Assembly: GCA_036504235.1 (NCBI GenBank)
Contig: DASXVN010000046.1
Location: 141,933-205,932 of the forward strand
Direction: 5' to 3'
Length of the DNA stretch: 64,000 nucleotides
DNA from: Zipacnadum sp036504235
GTDB lineage: Bacteria > Armatimonadota > Zipacnadia > Zipacnadales > Zipacnadaceae
The stretch's first letter is position 1, and each line of letters starts with the position of its first letter. The position numbers were made by a program, and so were the translations under genes. Below are positions 18,696 through 27,100 of this stretch, in pieces. The notes below the pieces were generated by a model that searched no databases, was not told the DNA's origin, and saw nothing but the letters and a program-made list of their open reading frames with translations.

Positions 18696-19805
18696 ATGGC
18701 ACTTAGGGTCGGCGTGGTCGGGATGGGCGGAATCGGGAACAATCATGCCAACTGCCACCAGCTTGATCCCCTGGCGGAGTTGGTCGCGGTCTGCGATGTG
18801 GTGAAAGAGAAGGCGGACGCCGCCGCGGAGCAGCACGGCGTCAAGGCGTACTATAGCCTCGGCGAGATGCTGGCGAACGAGGACCTGGACCTCGTGGACG
18901 TGACGACCGGCGGCTACGAGAACGGTAGCTGGCATTTCGAGCCGACCCTGGAGGCGCTCGCCGCGGGCAAGCACGTCCTGTGCGAGAAGCCGCTGTCCAA
19001 CACGATCGAGGAAGCCCGGGAGATGGTGCGCGTCGCCGCGGAGCAGCGGCTCTACCTGGGCTGCAATCTGAACCACTACTTCACCCCCACCGCCGACCGC
19101 GCGCGGCAGTATATGGACGAGGGCATGGTGGGTGAGACCCTCTATGTGCTGTTCAAGATGGGTTTCAACGGCGGGGAAGAGACCTACAGCCCGAACAAGA
19201 CACCGCGCTTCAACCAGCCCTACGCGCACATGAAGGCCTTCCTCACTCATCCCTTCAGCGTGATGCGCTACTTCTGCGGCGACATCACCCACGTGCAGAC
19301 CTTCGCCACCAAGCCGGGCTTTCGCAAGAACCAGCGCGATCTGCTCCTGTCCGTGAACAGCATTCACGTCAAGTTTGCGGACGACACCGTGGGGTACCTG
19401 CTCAGCCATCGCGGAGACGCGGTCTGGGGGCTGGGCGGCTGGTGGAGCGTCGAGGTGGCGGGCAGCAAGGGCACCTTCTGCATCGAGAACTGCATCGAGA
19501 AGCTGACCTACTGGCCCGTGCCGAAGCCCGGCGAGAGCCTGGGGATCGGCGAGGAAGCCGGGCCGCAGGTGCTGGACACTGGCATCAAGGATTTCGGCCA
19601 GACTTTCCCGAATCGCATCCATGCCTTCCTGGAGGATGTGACCAACGGCGTCCCCCTCGAGCATCTGCGCGCCTCGGGCCGCGATGCGCTGGCGACGATG
19701 GAGTACATCTTCGCCGCGATCGACTCGTACGAACAGGGCGGCCAACTGGTGCGCCCGCACGCTCTGCCGCCCCTGCACGGCGATCCGCGCGTGGAGAAGA
19801 TCTAG
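18696..19805 (+). CDS. Gfo/Idh/MocA family NAD(P)-dependent oxidoreductase 1
   Basis: The product is 369 residues, starting with ATG behind AGAAAGGTGAG. It has an N-terminal Rossmann fold (VGVVGMGGIGNNHANC, GxGGxG class) and the family's central catalytic-lysine stretch CEKPLSNTIEEA, followed by the C-terminal mixed beta-sheet domain (NLNHYFTPTADRARQYMDEG). No signal peptide, so it is cytosolic. Members oxidise or reduce sugars, inositols and sugar acids; the substrate is not readable. It is the first gene of a tight run with an epimerase-like gene 17 bp downstream, a common pairing in inositol or keto-sugar catabolism. A close relative sits at 23070-24095 in the same run, so the locus carries two related dehydrogenases. 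Confidence 0.9.
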   Translation: MALRVGVVGMGGIGNNHANCHQLDPLAELVAVCDVVKEKADAAAEQHGVKAYYSLGEMLANEDLDLVDVTTGGYENGSWHFEPTLEALAAGKHVLCEKPLSNTIEEAREMVRVAAEQRLYLGCNLNHYFTPTADRARQYMDEGMVGETLYVLFKMGFNGGEETYSPNKTPRFNQPYAHMKAFLTHPFSVMRYFCGDITHVQTFATKPGFRKNQRDLLLSVNSIHVKFADDTVGYLLSHRGDAVWGLGGWWSVEVAGSKGTFCIENCIEKLTYWPVPKPGESLGIGEEAGPQVLDTGIKDFGQTFPNRIHAFLEDVTNGVPLEHLRASGRDALATMEYIFAAIDSYEQGGQLVRPHALPPLHGDPRVEKI

Positions 19806-19822
19806 GAAGAGGGAGAGCAACC

Positions 19823-20623
19823 ATGATCAAGTTAGGCGTCAATTCCGTGCTGTTCGGGGCCTTTGACTTCGCCACGGCGGCTAAGTGCATCGCCAGGGCG
19901 GGTTACGACGGGGTGGAAATCTCGGCGATCAAGGGCATGTGCGAGCATTTGGAGCTGGAGCGGTGGTGGGATCAAGCCGCCACGCTGACCAGCATCGTGC
20001 AGGACAACGGCTTGGAGTGGCTGTCCATGGAGGTCGCCGGACTCGATGAGGAGCGGCTCATGCTGGCCTTCTCGGCGGGAGCGGAGCTGGGAATTCCCGT
20101 CATCAACGTCGGACCCGGCGGCAAGAGCGACGTGGAGGAGGACTTCCAGCGCCAGACCGACCTGCTGCAGGAGATGGCGGAAAAGGCCGCCAACTACGGC
20201 GTGACGCTTTGCTGCAAGGCCCATGTGGGCGGGTGCATCTACAACACGCCGACTACCCTGCGGGCGATGGAGAAGGTCACCTCGCCGGGCTTTGGCGTGG
20301 ACATGGACCCCAGCCACATCTACCGGGCCGGGGAAGACCCGGCGCAGGCGTTGGGGGCGGTGGTGCGTCGCGTGAAGCATATCCACATCCGCGACTGCCG
20401 GGGCGCCGGCCCCTCGCCCGGCGCGGCGCGCGATCAGGCCTGTGGGCGCGGGGATATTGATCTGTGGGCTTACTGCCGCGCGCTGACGACCGGAGGGTAT
20501 AGCGGGCCGGTCTGCCTGGAGGTCATCGGCGCGGGCGAGTTGGAGTTGGCTGAGGTCGTCACGATCGCAGCGGAGAGCTATGGATACCTGAACGCCTGCC
20601 TGAAAGGGCTGGGGGCAAGGTAG
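19823..20623 (+). CDS. sugar phosphate isomerase/epimerase-like TIM-barrel protein
   Basis: The product is 266 residues. The ATG at 19823 is preceded by AGGAAGAGGGAG and gives the expected family start (MIKLGVNSVLFGAFDFATAA); the open frame upstream overlaps the dehydrogenase and is not used. It belongs to the xylose-isomerase-like/AP-endonuclease-2 superfamily: GYDGVEISA near the N-terminus, a cluster of metal-ligand candidates in CCKAHVGG, GVDMDPSHIYRAG and VKHIHIRDCRG, and GDIDLWAY toward the end. Such proteins are typically hydroxypyruvate isomerases, tagatose/psicose epimerases or inosose isomerases and act on products of Gfo/Idh/MocA dehydrogenases, which fits its position directly downstream of one. 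Cytosolic. Confidence 0.85.
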   Translation: MIKLGVNSVLFGAFDFATAAKCIARAGYDGVEISAIKGMCEHLELERWWDQAATLTSIVQDNGLEWLSMEVAGLDEERLMLAFSAGAELGIPVINVGPGGKSDVEEDFQRQTDLLQEMAEKAANYGVTLCCKAHVGGCIYNTPTTLRAMEKVTSPGFGVDMDPSHIYRAGEDPAQALGAVVRRVKHIHIRDCRGAGPSPGAARDQACGRGDIDLWAYCRALTTGGYSGPVCLEVIGAGELELAEVVTIAAESYGYLNACLKGLGAR

Positions 20624-20649
20624 GTACTCGCAATAAGGAGATCACACCA

Positions 20650-22056
20650 ATGGCCCGGAAACCCAATCTGATCCTGTTTGGCATTGACAGCTTGCGGCCG
20701 GATCGCATGAGCTTGTATGGCTACGACCGGCTGACCACGCCGCATATCGACAAGTTCGCGGCGGGCGGGTGCGTGTTTGAGCAGGCCTTCAGTCCCAGCA
20801 TTCCGACCACGCCGGGGTATTCGGCGATGTTCACGGGGCGGGACGTGTTCGGTACCGACGTGGTAGCGCTGCGCCATGAGGGGCCGCTGGGCAGTCACGT
20901 CACGACGCTGGCCGAGGTGCTCGGCGGCGAGGGCTACGCCACGACCTGCGTGGGCTTCAGCGGCAACCCCGCTTCCCGGGGCTTCCAGAAGTACGTGGAC
21001 TTTTCCGGCTGGGGCTCGTGGGAAGAGGGACGCAGCCCCAAGGCGGAGAACCTCAACGAGGTCGCGATTCCCGAACTGCAGCGCCTGGCCGGGGGCCAGG
21101 ACCCCTTCTTCCTGTTCCTGCGCCACATGGACCCGCATTCGCCCTACTTGCCGCCGCGGCCTTTCGAGCGGCTTTTCTACGGCGGTGACGAGGGCGACCG
21201 GACCAACCACTCGCTGGAGCCGGTGTGGGCTTTCAAGCCCTTCTGCGACTACTTCGCGAGCTGGTTCCCGCCGGGCGTGAAGGACGTGGAGTACATCCTG
21301 GCGCAGTACGACGGGGCGCTGGCCTACATGGATGCCTGCATCGCCAACGTCCTGGCGACGATCGCGGCCCTGGGGATCGAGGAGGAGACGCTGATCGTCT
21401 TCAACTCGGACCATGGGGAGACGCTGTTTGACCACGACTGCTACTTCGACCACCACGGGCTTTACGACGTGACCATCCGCATCCCGCTGGTCTTCCGCTA
21501 TCCGGGGAAGGTCCCGGCCGGACAGCGGATCGGCGATTTCGTGCACATGAAGGATATCATGCCGACGCTGCTGGACCTGATGGGCGTCAAGACCAAGCTC
21601 AACTTTGACGGACGCAGCCTGCGCCCGCTGCTGCAGGGGCGGCCGCGTCCGCAGGAGCCGGAGATGTACCTGACGGAAGCGACCTGGATGCGCAAGCACG
21701 GCTGGCGCACGCCCGAATGGAAGCTGATCCACGCGTTGGAGCCGGACTTCCACTTCAAGCCGGAGGTGGAGCTGTACAATCTCCTCACCGATCCCGGCGA
21801 GAACCACAACGTGGCGGCGCAGGAGCCGGAGGTCGTGGCGTGGCTGGAAAACCGCATGAACGCGCACATCGCCAAGCGCGAAGGGGAGACCGGGCGGCGC
21901 AACCCGGCTTTCACCAACCTGAACTGGTCCGGACACGGTCGGCCGTTCGCCAGCAGCCAGGAGGCCTACGACACGCTGCATATCGGCTCGCCGCGCGCGG
22001 CCGAGGGCCTGCAGAAGAAGGAACTGCAAACGCAGCGGGGGGCGAAGGTCCTCTAG
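20650..22056 (+). CDS. sulfatase-fold (alkaline phosphatase superfamily) hydrolase with Thr at the nucleophile position
   Basis: The product is 468 residues. It opens with the sulfatase core KPNLILFGIDSLRPDRMSLYGY (metal ligand Asp13), has FNSDHGE (Asp254/His255) and DHHGLYDVTIRIPLVF, and ends as sulfatases do with LYNLLTDPGENHN. The usual C/S-x-P-x-R formylglycine signature is absent. The equivalent stretch is SIPTTPGYSAMFTG, aligning Thr53 with the residue that follows W in TLPSH-type family members. So activation by formylglycine-generating enzyme is not expected. It may be a phosphodiesterase/phosphotransferase-type member or an unusual sulfatase. No signal peptide, so probably cytosolic. 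It lies 26 bp after the epimerase and just before a membrane protein and a sulfotransferase. Confidence 0.82.
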   Translation: MARKPNLILFGIDSLRPDRMSLYGYDRLTTPHIDKFAAGGCVFEQAFSPSIPTTPGYSAMFTGRDVFGTDVVALRHEGPLGSHVTTLAEVLGGEGYATTCVGFSGNPASRGFQKYVDFSGWGSWEEGRSPKAENLNEVAIPELQRLAGGQDPFFLFLRHMDPHSPYLPPRPFERLFYGGDEGDRTNHSLEPVWAFKPFCDYFASWFPPGVKDVEYILAQYDGALAYMDACIANVLATIAALGIEEETLIVFNSDHGETLFDHDCYFDHHGLYDVTIRIPLVFRYPGKVPAGQRIGDFVHMKDIMPTLLDLMGVKTKLNFDGRSLRPLLQGRPRPQEPEMYLTEATWMRKHGWRTPEWKLIHALEPDFHFKPEVELYNLLTDPGENHNVAAQEPEVVAWLENRMNAHIAKREGETGRRNPAFTNLNWSGHGRPFASSQEAYDTLHIGSPRAAEGLQKKELQTQRGAKVL

Positions 22057-22074
22057 CCCGGGAAGGTGGTTGAC

Positions 22075-22278
22075 ATGCCCATTCTCTTGATCGCTGAGCT
22101 GGTCTCCGGTCTGGCCGCTTTGATAGTCACGGCGATGGCCTTCACCAATCTTTCCGCGGGCGAGGGGCTCCCCTCCCAGACGATGCAGCGGGCCTCGATG
22201 ACCACCGCGAGGCGGCAGTTCTGGGTGGCGGGGGGGCTGTGGACGGTCTGCGTCATATGTTATCTGGGTCTGCGCTAA
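22075..22278 (+). CDS. small two-helix membrane protein, unknown function
   Basis: The product is 67 residues, ATG at 22075 behind GGAAGGTGG (22060-22068). An earlier GTG at 22066 overlaps that ribosome site and is less likely. Two hydrophobic segments are visible: PILLIAELVSGLAALIVTAM and FWVAGGLWTVCVICYLGL, separated by a polar loop containing MTTARRQ. Nothing identifies a family. It sits 18 bp after the sulfatase-fold gene and 52 bp before the sulfotransferase, so it is probably in the same transcript. Confidence 0.55.
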   Translation: MPILLIAELVSGLAALIVTAMAFTNLSAGEGLPSQTMQRASMTTARRQFWVAGGLWTVCVICYLGLR

Positions 22279-22330
22279 CCGGCGGCCATTCGACCGCTGT
22301 TTCGCAATTTTTCAGGAGGTTTTGGTTCGG

Positions 22331-23065
22331 ATGATGATCACAGTTATCGGCAGAGGCCACTCGGGGACGCGACTTATGTCCAACGTCCTGTCGGCGAGTG
22401 GCGTATATATGGGGGCGGAATTGAACCCCTCGGGCGACTTGGTGCCGCCTGACGACCTTTACGAGGCGTGCCGGGTAATGGCGCGCCATGTGGTGCACCT
22501 GGGCGGGCTGAAGTGGGATTTCTCGGCGCTGCACACCATGCCGATTGACCCCGAGTGGACGCGGCTCGTGGAGTCCTATCTCGCCTCGGTGCTGGCCAGC
22601 GACGCCCCCTTGGTGGGCTGGAAGCTGCCCGAGACGGTGCTGATCTACCCGTGGATCGTGCGCATGTTCCCCAAGGCGTATTACCTCCACTGGGTGCGCG
22701 ACCCGCGCGACTCGATCATGGGGGGCCACGTAACGGACGACCTGGCCGATTTCGGCGTGGCGTATGAGCCGACCGACGACCTGATTCGCAAGCGCGCCAT
22801 CAGTTGGTACTACCAGCGCGAGATCGTCCGGGCCACCCCGGCGTGGACGCACCGCCGGCTGGTCAGGTACGAGGACTTCCTCGAGAATCAACAGCGCGAG
22901 TTGAACCGGCTGCGCCGCTTCCTGGGCTTCCGGCTGGAGCCGGTGCCGGTGCGGCCCGGTCCCCTGTACAAGTGGAAGGACGACGACGGCTCGCACTATT
23001 TCGACTTCTTCGCCGAGGACCTCGCGGAGCTGGGCTACGAGCCCAACCCCACGCCGGGCAGGTGA
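22331..23065 (+). CDS. sulfotransferase-family P-loop protein
   Basis: The start at 22331 is chosen because AGGAGGT (22314-22320) is 10 nt upstream; a TTG at 22322 would be only 1 nt from it. The 244-residue product begins MMITVIGRGHSGTRLMSNVL, matching the PAPS 5'-phosphosulfate-binding loop (RxxSGTxxL type). HWVRDPRDSIMGG matches the 3'-phosphate-binding segment. YEDFLENQQRELNRLRRFLG is the usual C-terminal block of the Sulfotransfer_1/3 families. Expected reaction: transfer of sulfate from PAPS to a carbohydrate or other acceptor in the cytosol. A gene adding sulfate next to a sulfatase-fold gene is noteworthy. Some members of this fold have lost PAPS use, so the donor is inferred. Confidence 0.8.
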   Translation: MMITVIGRGHSGTRLMSNVLSASGVYMGAELNPSGDLVPPDDLYEACRVMARHVVHLGGLKWDFSALHTMPIDPEWTRLVESYLASVLASDAPLVGWKLPETVLIYPWIVRMFPKAYYLHWVRDPRDSIMGGHVTDDLADFGVAYEPTDDLIRKRAISWYYQREIVRATPAWTHRRLVRYEDFLENQQRELNRLRRFLGFRLEPVPVRPGPLYKWKDDDGSHYFDFFAEDLAELGYEPNPTPGR

Positions 23066-23069
23066 TACC

Positions 23070-24095
23070 ATGTTGCGCGTTTGCGTGATCGGCCTGGGGC
23101 CGATTGGGAATCTGCACGCCAATCTCTACGCGGCCGACGAGCTGGCCGCTTTGGTGGGGGTCTGCGACGTGCGCGAGGACCGCGCCCGCGCCGCCGGGGA
23201 GCGGCTGGGCGTGCCCTGGTTCACCAGCGCGGAGACGCTGCTGGCGGAGTTGGCGCCGGACGTGGTCAGCGTCGCCACCGGCGGCTACGAGTATAGCAGC
23301 GACCACTTTGAGCCGACGATCCAGGCGCTGGAGGCCGGCTGCCACGTGCTGTGCGAGAAGCCGATCTGCAACGAGATCGCCCCAGCCGCCGAGATGGCGC
23401 GCGTGGCGCGCGAGCGGCGGCGCTGCTTCGCCGTGGACTTCAACCACCGCTTCACGCCCGCAGCGCGCCTCGCCAAGCGTTGGCTGGACGAGGGGCGTCT
23501 GGGCAGCTTGCTGTTCGTGAACATGGCGCTGTGGATCGGTCGGCCGGAGGATTTCGACTCGCCCTATTTCCACCTCAAGGCCCTCAACCCCCACTCGGTG
23601 GACATGATCCGCCACTTCTGCGGCGATATCACGGAGGTGCAGTGCTTCGCCCTGAAAGCGCCGGGCCGCGCCACGCTGTGGTCCACCGCCTCCTGGAACT
23701 TCCGGCTGGCCAACGGCATGGTCGGGCACCTGCTGAGCAGTTATGACATCGCGCGCGGACACCCGATGGAGCGCTGCGAGGTCGCCGGCGTAGAGGGGCG
23801 GTTCGTGCTGGAGGACATGTGGCGCGAGGCGACGCTCTACCCGGCGGGCGAGCCGGTCAAGTCCGTCTACACCAACCCCGTCTTCGGCGGGTACGGCGGT
23901 TTCGACGACACCTTCCGCGAGCGGATCCACTGCTTCCTGGCGCAGGTGGCTGCCGGCGTTTCGCCGGAGGAGATAGACGGCTCCGGAGCCGACGGTTTGG
24001 CCGCCCAGCGGGTGATCCAGGCGGGCATTGAGTCCCTGGAGAGCGGAAGCATCGTCGCGGTGGCGCGCGGCGGGGACGAGTCCGCCGCAGATTGA
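23070..24095 (+). CDS. Gfo/Idh/MocA family NAD(P)-dependent oxidoreductase 2
   Basis: The product is 341 residues; its ATG lies 4 bp after the sulfotransferase stop and uses the AGGTGA inside that gene's end as ribosome site. It starts MLRVCVIGLGPIGNLHANLY (Rossmann GxGxxG) and has CEKPICNEIAPAAE with the catalytic-lysine motif. It resembles the dehydrogenase at 18696 along its length (shared phrases such as VTTGGYE/VATGGYE, FEPT.QALEAG.HVLCEKP, HFCGDIT), so the two are likely paralogues from duplication within the operon. Cytosolic; substrate unknown, possibly the epimer of that used by the first enzyme. Confidence 0.9.
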   Translation: MLRVCVIGLGPIGNLHANLYAADELAALVGVCDVREDRARAAGERLGVPWFTSAETLLAELAPDVVSVATGGYEYSSDHFEPTIQALEAGCHVLCEKPICNEIAPAAEMARVARERRRCFAVDFNHRFTPAARLAKRWLDEGRLGSLLFVNMALWIGRPEDFDSPYFHLKALNPHSVDMIRHFCGDITEVQCFALKAPGRATLWSTASWNFRLANGMVGHLLSSYDIARGHPMERCEVAGVEGRFVLEDMWREATLYPAGEPVKSVYTNPVFGGYGGFDDTFRERIHCFLAQVAAGVSPEEIDGSGADGLAAQRVIQAGIESLESGSIVAVARGGDESAAD

Positions 24096-24190
24096 CAGCA
24101 AACGCAAGCGCAGGCTATAGTCCCAAATCCCACTAACCGGCGGTTGCCCCGGTGCAGTTGCCCGGCTCTAGCCCTCTCGGAGGAAGACCC

Positions 24191-27100
24191 ATGTTCCGGA
24201 AACTCCTGTTCCTGCTCCTGGCCTCCCTAGCCCTCCCCGCCGTCGCTCAGCCCCCGGTAATTGGGTTCATCGCCATCGATGCGGGGAAATACTACGCTGA
24301 GGAGCAGCGCTACTCCCCTTTCGCGACTCGCGTGCTTTATAAGAACGACTTCGGATTCGGTATGGGGGAGTACGAGTTGCTCTTTGGGGCACAGGCCAAC
24401 GAACAGCGCACCTATGATATGCTGCGCCAGTTCAACGTGACGGTCATTGATACCCCCTTCGACCATAGCATCACTGAACTGGGCCGGGCCCGCCAGGCGC
24501 AGGCCGCCGCCGCGCGCCACGCGCTGGAGCGCTACCTGCAAGAGGGCGGCAGTGCGCTGCTCCTTCTGCAGGCGGTGCGCTACCCGAACGATCTGGACCA
24601 GGACTTCGCGAACCTGGTGATCGCCGGTCTGGGCGTGCAGATGGTCCATGAAGGCGTCTTCGACGCGCAACGAGCTTTCCAGACGCCGATCGCCAGCATT
24701 TTTCAGCCGGAAGGGTTCTTCTGGACGGAGAATATCGTCAAGGATCATCCGGTAACCGCGAACGTCAAGCGGCTCTGCCTGCCGCAGAACCACAATGGGC
24801 AGACCCCCGGCGCGGTCGCCTTCACCTTGTCGCCGGAGTGGCAGGTCTTGGCGCGCGGCGAGGCTAGCGCGCAGAGCTATAAGGTGACCCACGATTCGGT
24901 AACCGACTACAACCAGGTCGGTATGTACCAGACCGCGCCCCCTCTGGTCGCGGCGCGCAGCTTCGGCAAGGGGCGACTCGTCGTGTACAGCGTGCCCGCC
25001 CGCAGTGTATACACGAACTACGGCGTACCGGGCTGGAGTATGATCGTGGAAGAGACCGGCAATGCCGCGGCCAACCTGCTTAGCGATAGCGGAAAACTGG
25101 TGCTCAATGCCCTGAACTGGCTGGCGGAATCCTCGAAAGGCAACCCCAACCTGGGCACCTTTGCGGCCCAGGACACGGCCCGCGTGCAGTTCCCCCAGTC
25201 GTTGCAGTATGACGACGCCCAGTTCGAGGCCCCGGTGCCGGGCGTACGCGGCCTCTTCGGCGCCAAGACCGCCTTGAGCGACGGCGCCGGTACGGTGGAG
25301 CAATATGCGCAGGCGGCGAAAGCGGCCGGTCTCTCCTTTATCGTGTTCAATGAATCGCTGGAGAAGATGACGGCGGCGAAGCTGGCTCAGCTCCAGGCGG
25401 ACTGCAAGCGCGTCTCGACCGAGGACTTCTACGCCTGTCCGGGCCTGGAATTCTCCGACGAGATGGGCAATCGCTGGGCCATCTGGTCCGACCGTCTGGT
25501 CTTTCCTCAGACCGAGTTCAAGCGCGCCTACATCCCGACCACGGCGGCTATGCCGGCGCTGCCCATGTGGGACGGGCAGGTGCTCCACAACACGGGCAAG
25601 TACTGGGAGTTGTGCGGCTATTCACCCAACATGCTGCTCACCTACCGGAACTTGCGCGCCCAGCAGGCGCATCCGGCGAACATGTGGTGGTTCTACCGGG
25701 TGGCGCCCTATGTCTTTGATCGCGGCAAGCTGACCGAGGACAACTTCGACGAGTGGCTCTACGCCCTGCGCGATATCCGCCACGTTGACCCTGCCTCCTA
25801 CACGCGCCTCTACGCTCCCGCCGAGGTGGCCGGGGCGGCGGCCACCTGTGTCACCGCCGGCCGCAACCTGCCGAATATGCGTGACTGGCTCAATACCCGC
25901 TGCGCCAACTACGGAAATCCCGCCTGCCCCTACGTCTCCACCGGCCCCCGCATTGAGCAGTGGGAGGCTAACAACAGCCAGTTCGACTCGCCACTCGACG
26001 TGCGCGGCGCGCAGCGCGCCCATGGCCGCTTCACCGTAGCCTCGCCGGACGGCATCCGCGAAGTGAGTATCCGCGATGCCAACTATGGCGTCCTTCGCCG
26101 CTATCTCGGCAATGGCCAGCCGACGCTCGCCCGGGAGTTTGAGTTGGCGCATGACCGGGACCACTACCTGACGCTGGTGGTTGTGGACGGCAAGGGTAAG
26201 GTCGCCGTCTCCGATGAGATCTACCTGTGGAACTACAAGACCTCGATGATGCGCTGCGGGGATAATCTGAACTTCCTAAACGGCGTCGGCCTCTGCTGGC
26301 ACCCGGATCGCAACGAGATGATGCCGCTGGCCCAGATGTACCAGGGCATGCCGGCGGAATCCATCGGGGGGTACGATACCGCGGCGGCGCTGACCTCCCG
26401 CGGGGTGCTCGCTCTGTCTGCTCTCGACACCTCCCACACGGAAGAACTCAAGCAGTATCCCGTGCCGGGCTCGGGGGTAGTTCTGCGCAAGATCCTGGAC
26501 GTCAAGCTACCCGGCCGGGACGTGAAGATCTGCGATATGACTATGGACCCGCTGGTGGAGTCCTACGACACGCCTAAGCGCGACACGCCGGCCCTGTGCG
26601 ACGTGCCGACGGTGGTGCAGGAGAACCAACTCTTCGTCCGCACGCACCGAGCGTACTATCTGCAGAACCGGAACAACATGTTCGTCACCTGGAACTACCG
26701 CCGCGCCCGCGAAGGCGCGGAGAACTACCGCGGTGGCCTGGTCTGGCATGAGGGCAAGATCACCTTCAAACGTGACGCCACGCTGGCCGGCGCGGTGCCG
26801 GTTCCGCTCTTCTACCTCTCGCCTAACCAGGTCGAGGGCACGGCGACGGTGGTGCTGGTCCAGGACAGCCAGGGCGGCCCCACGATCTACCCGCTAACAC
26901 CTGGCCAGCCCTTCGCGAAGGAGGGCCTGCTCGCCCCGGGCGGCTTCCTGACCGCCGGGCCTTGCGATACCTACCCGGTGATCTTCGGCGCCTCCGGCAG
27001 CACGCTGCGCTACAACGCCTTCGCCGACCCGGCGACGGGTCGGGTGAGCCAGATCGTGGTTGGGGTGGGGCAAGCCGGGCAGAATGTGGCCGCGGGCGAG

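Noticed and set aside
18489..19820. 443-codon minus-strand frame opposite the first dehydrogenase
   Set aside because: The plus strand carries the Rossmann and EKP motifs; the antisense product has no recognisable domain.
20794..20838. classical formylglycine sulfatase motif in the sulfatase-fold gene
   Set aside because: The site reads SIPTTPGYSAMFTG, so neither Cys/Ser-x-Pro-x-Arg spacing nor the Arg is present.
20578..22029. 483-codon minus-strand frame opposite the sulfatase-fold gene
   Set aside because: Shadow of a motif-rich plus-strand gene.
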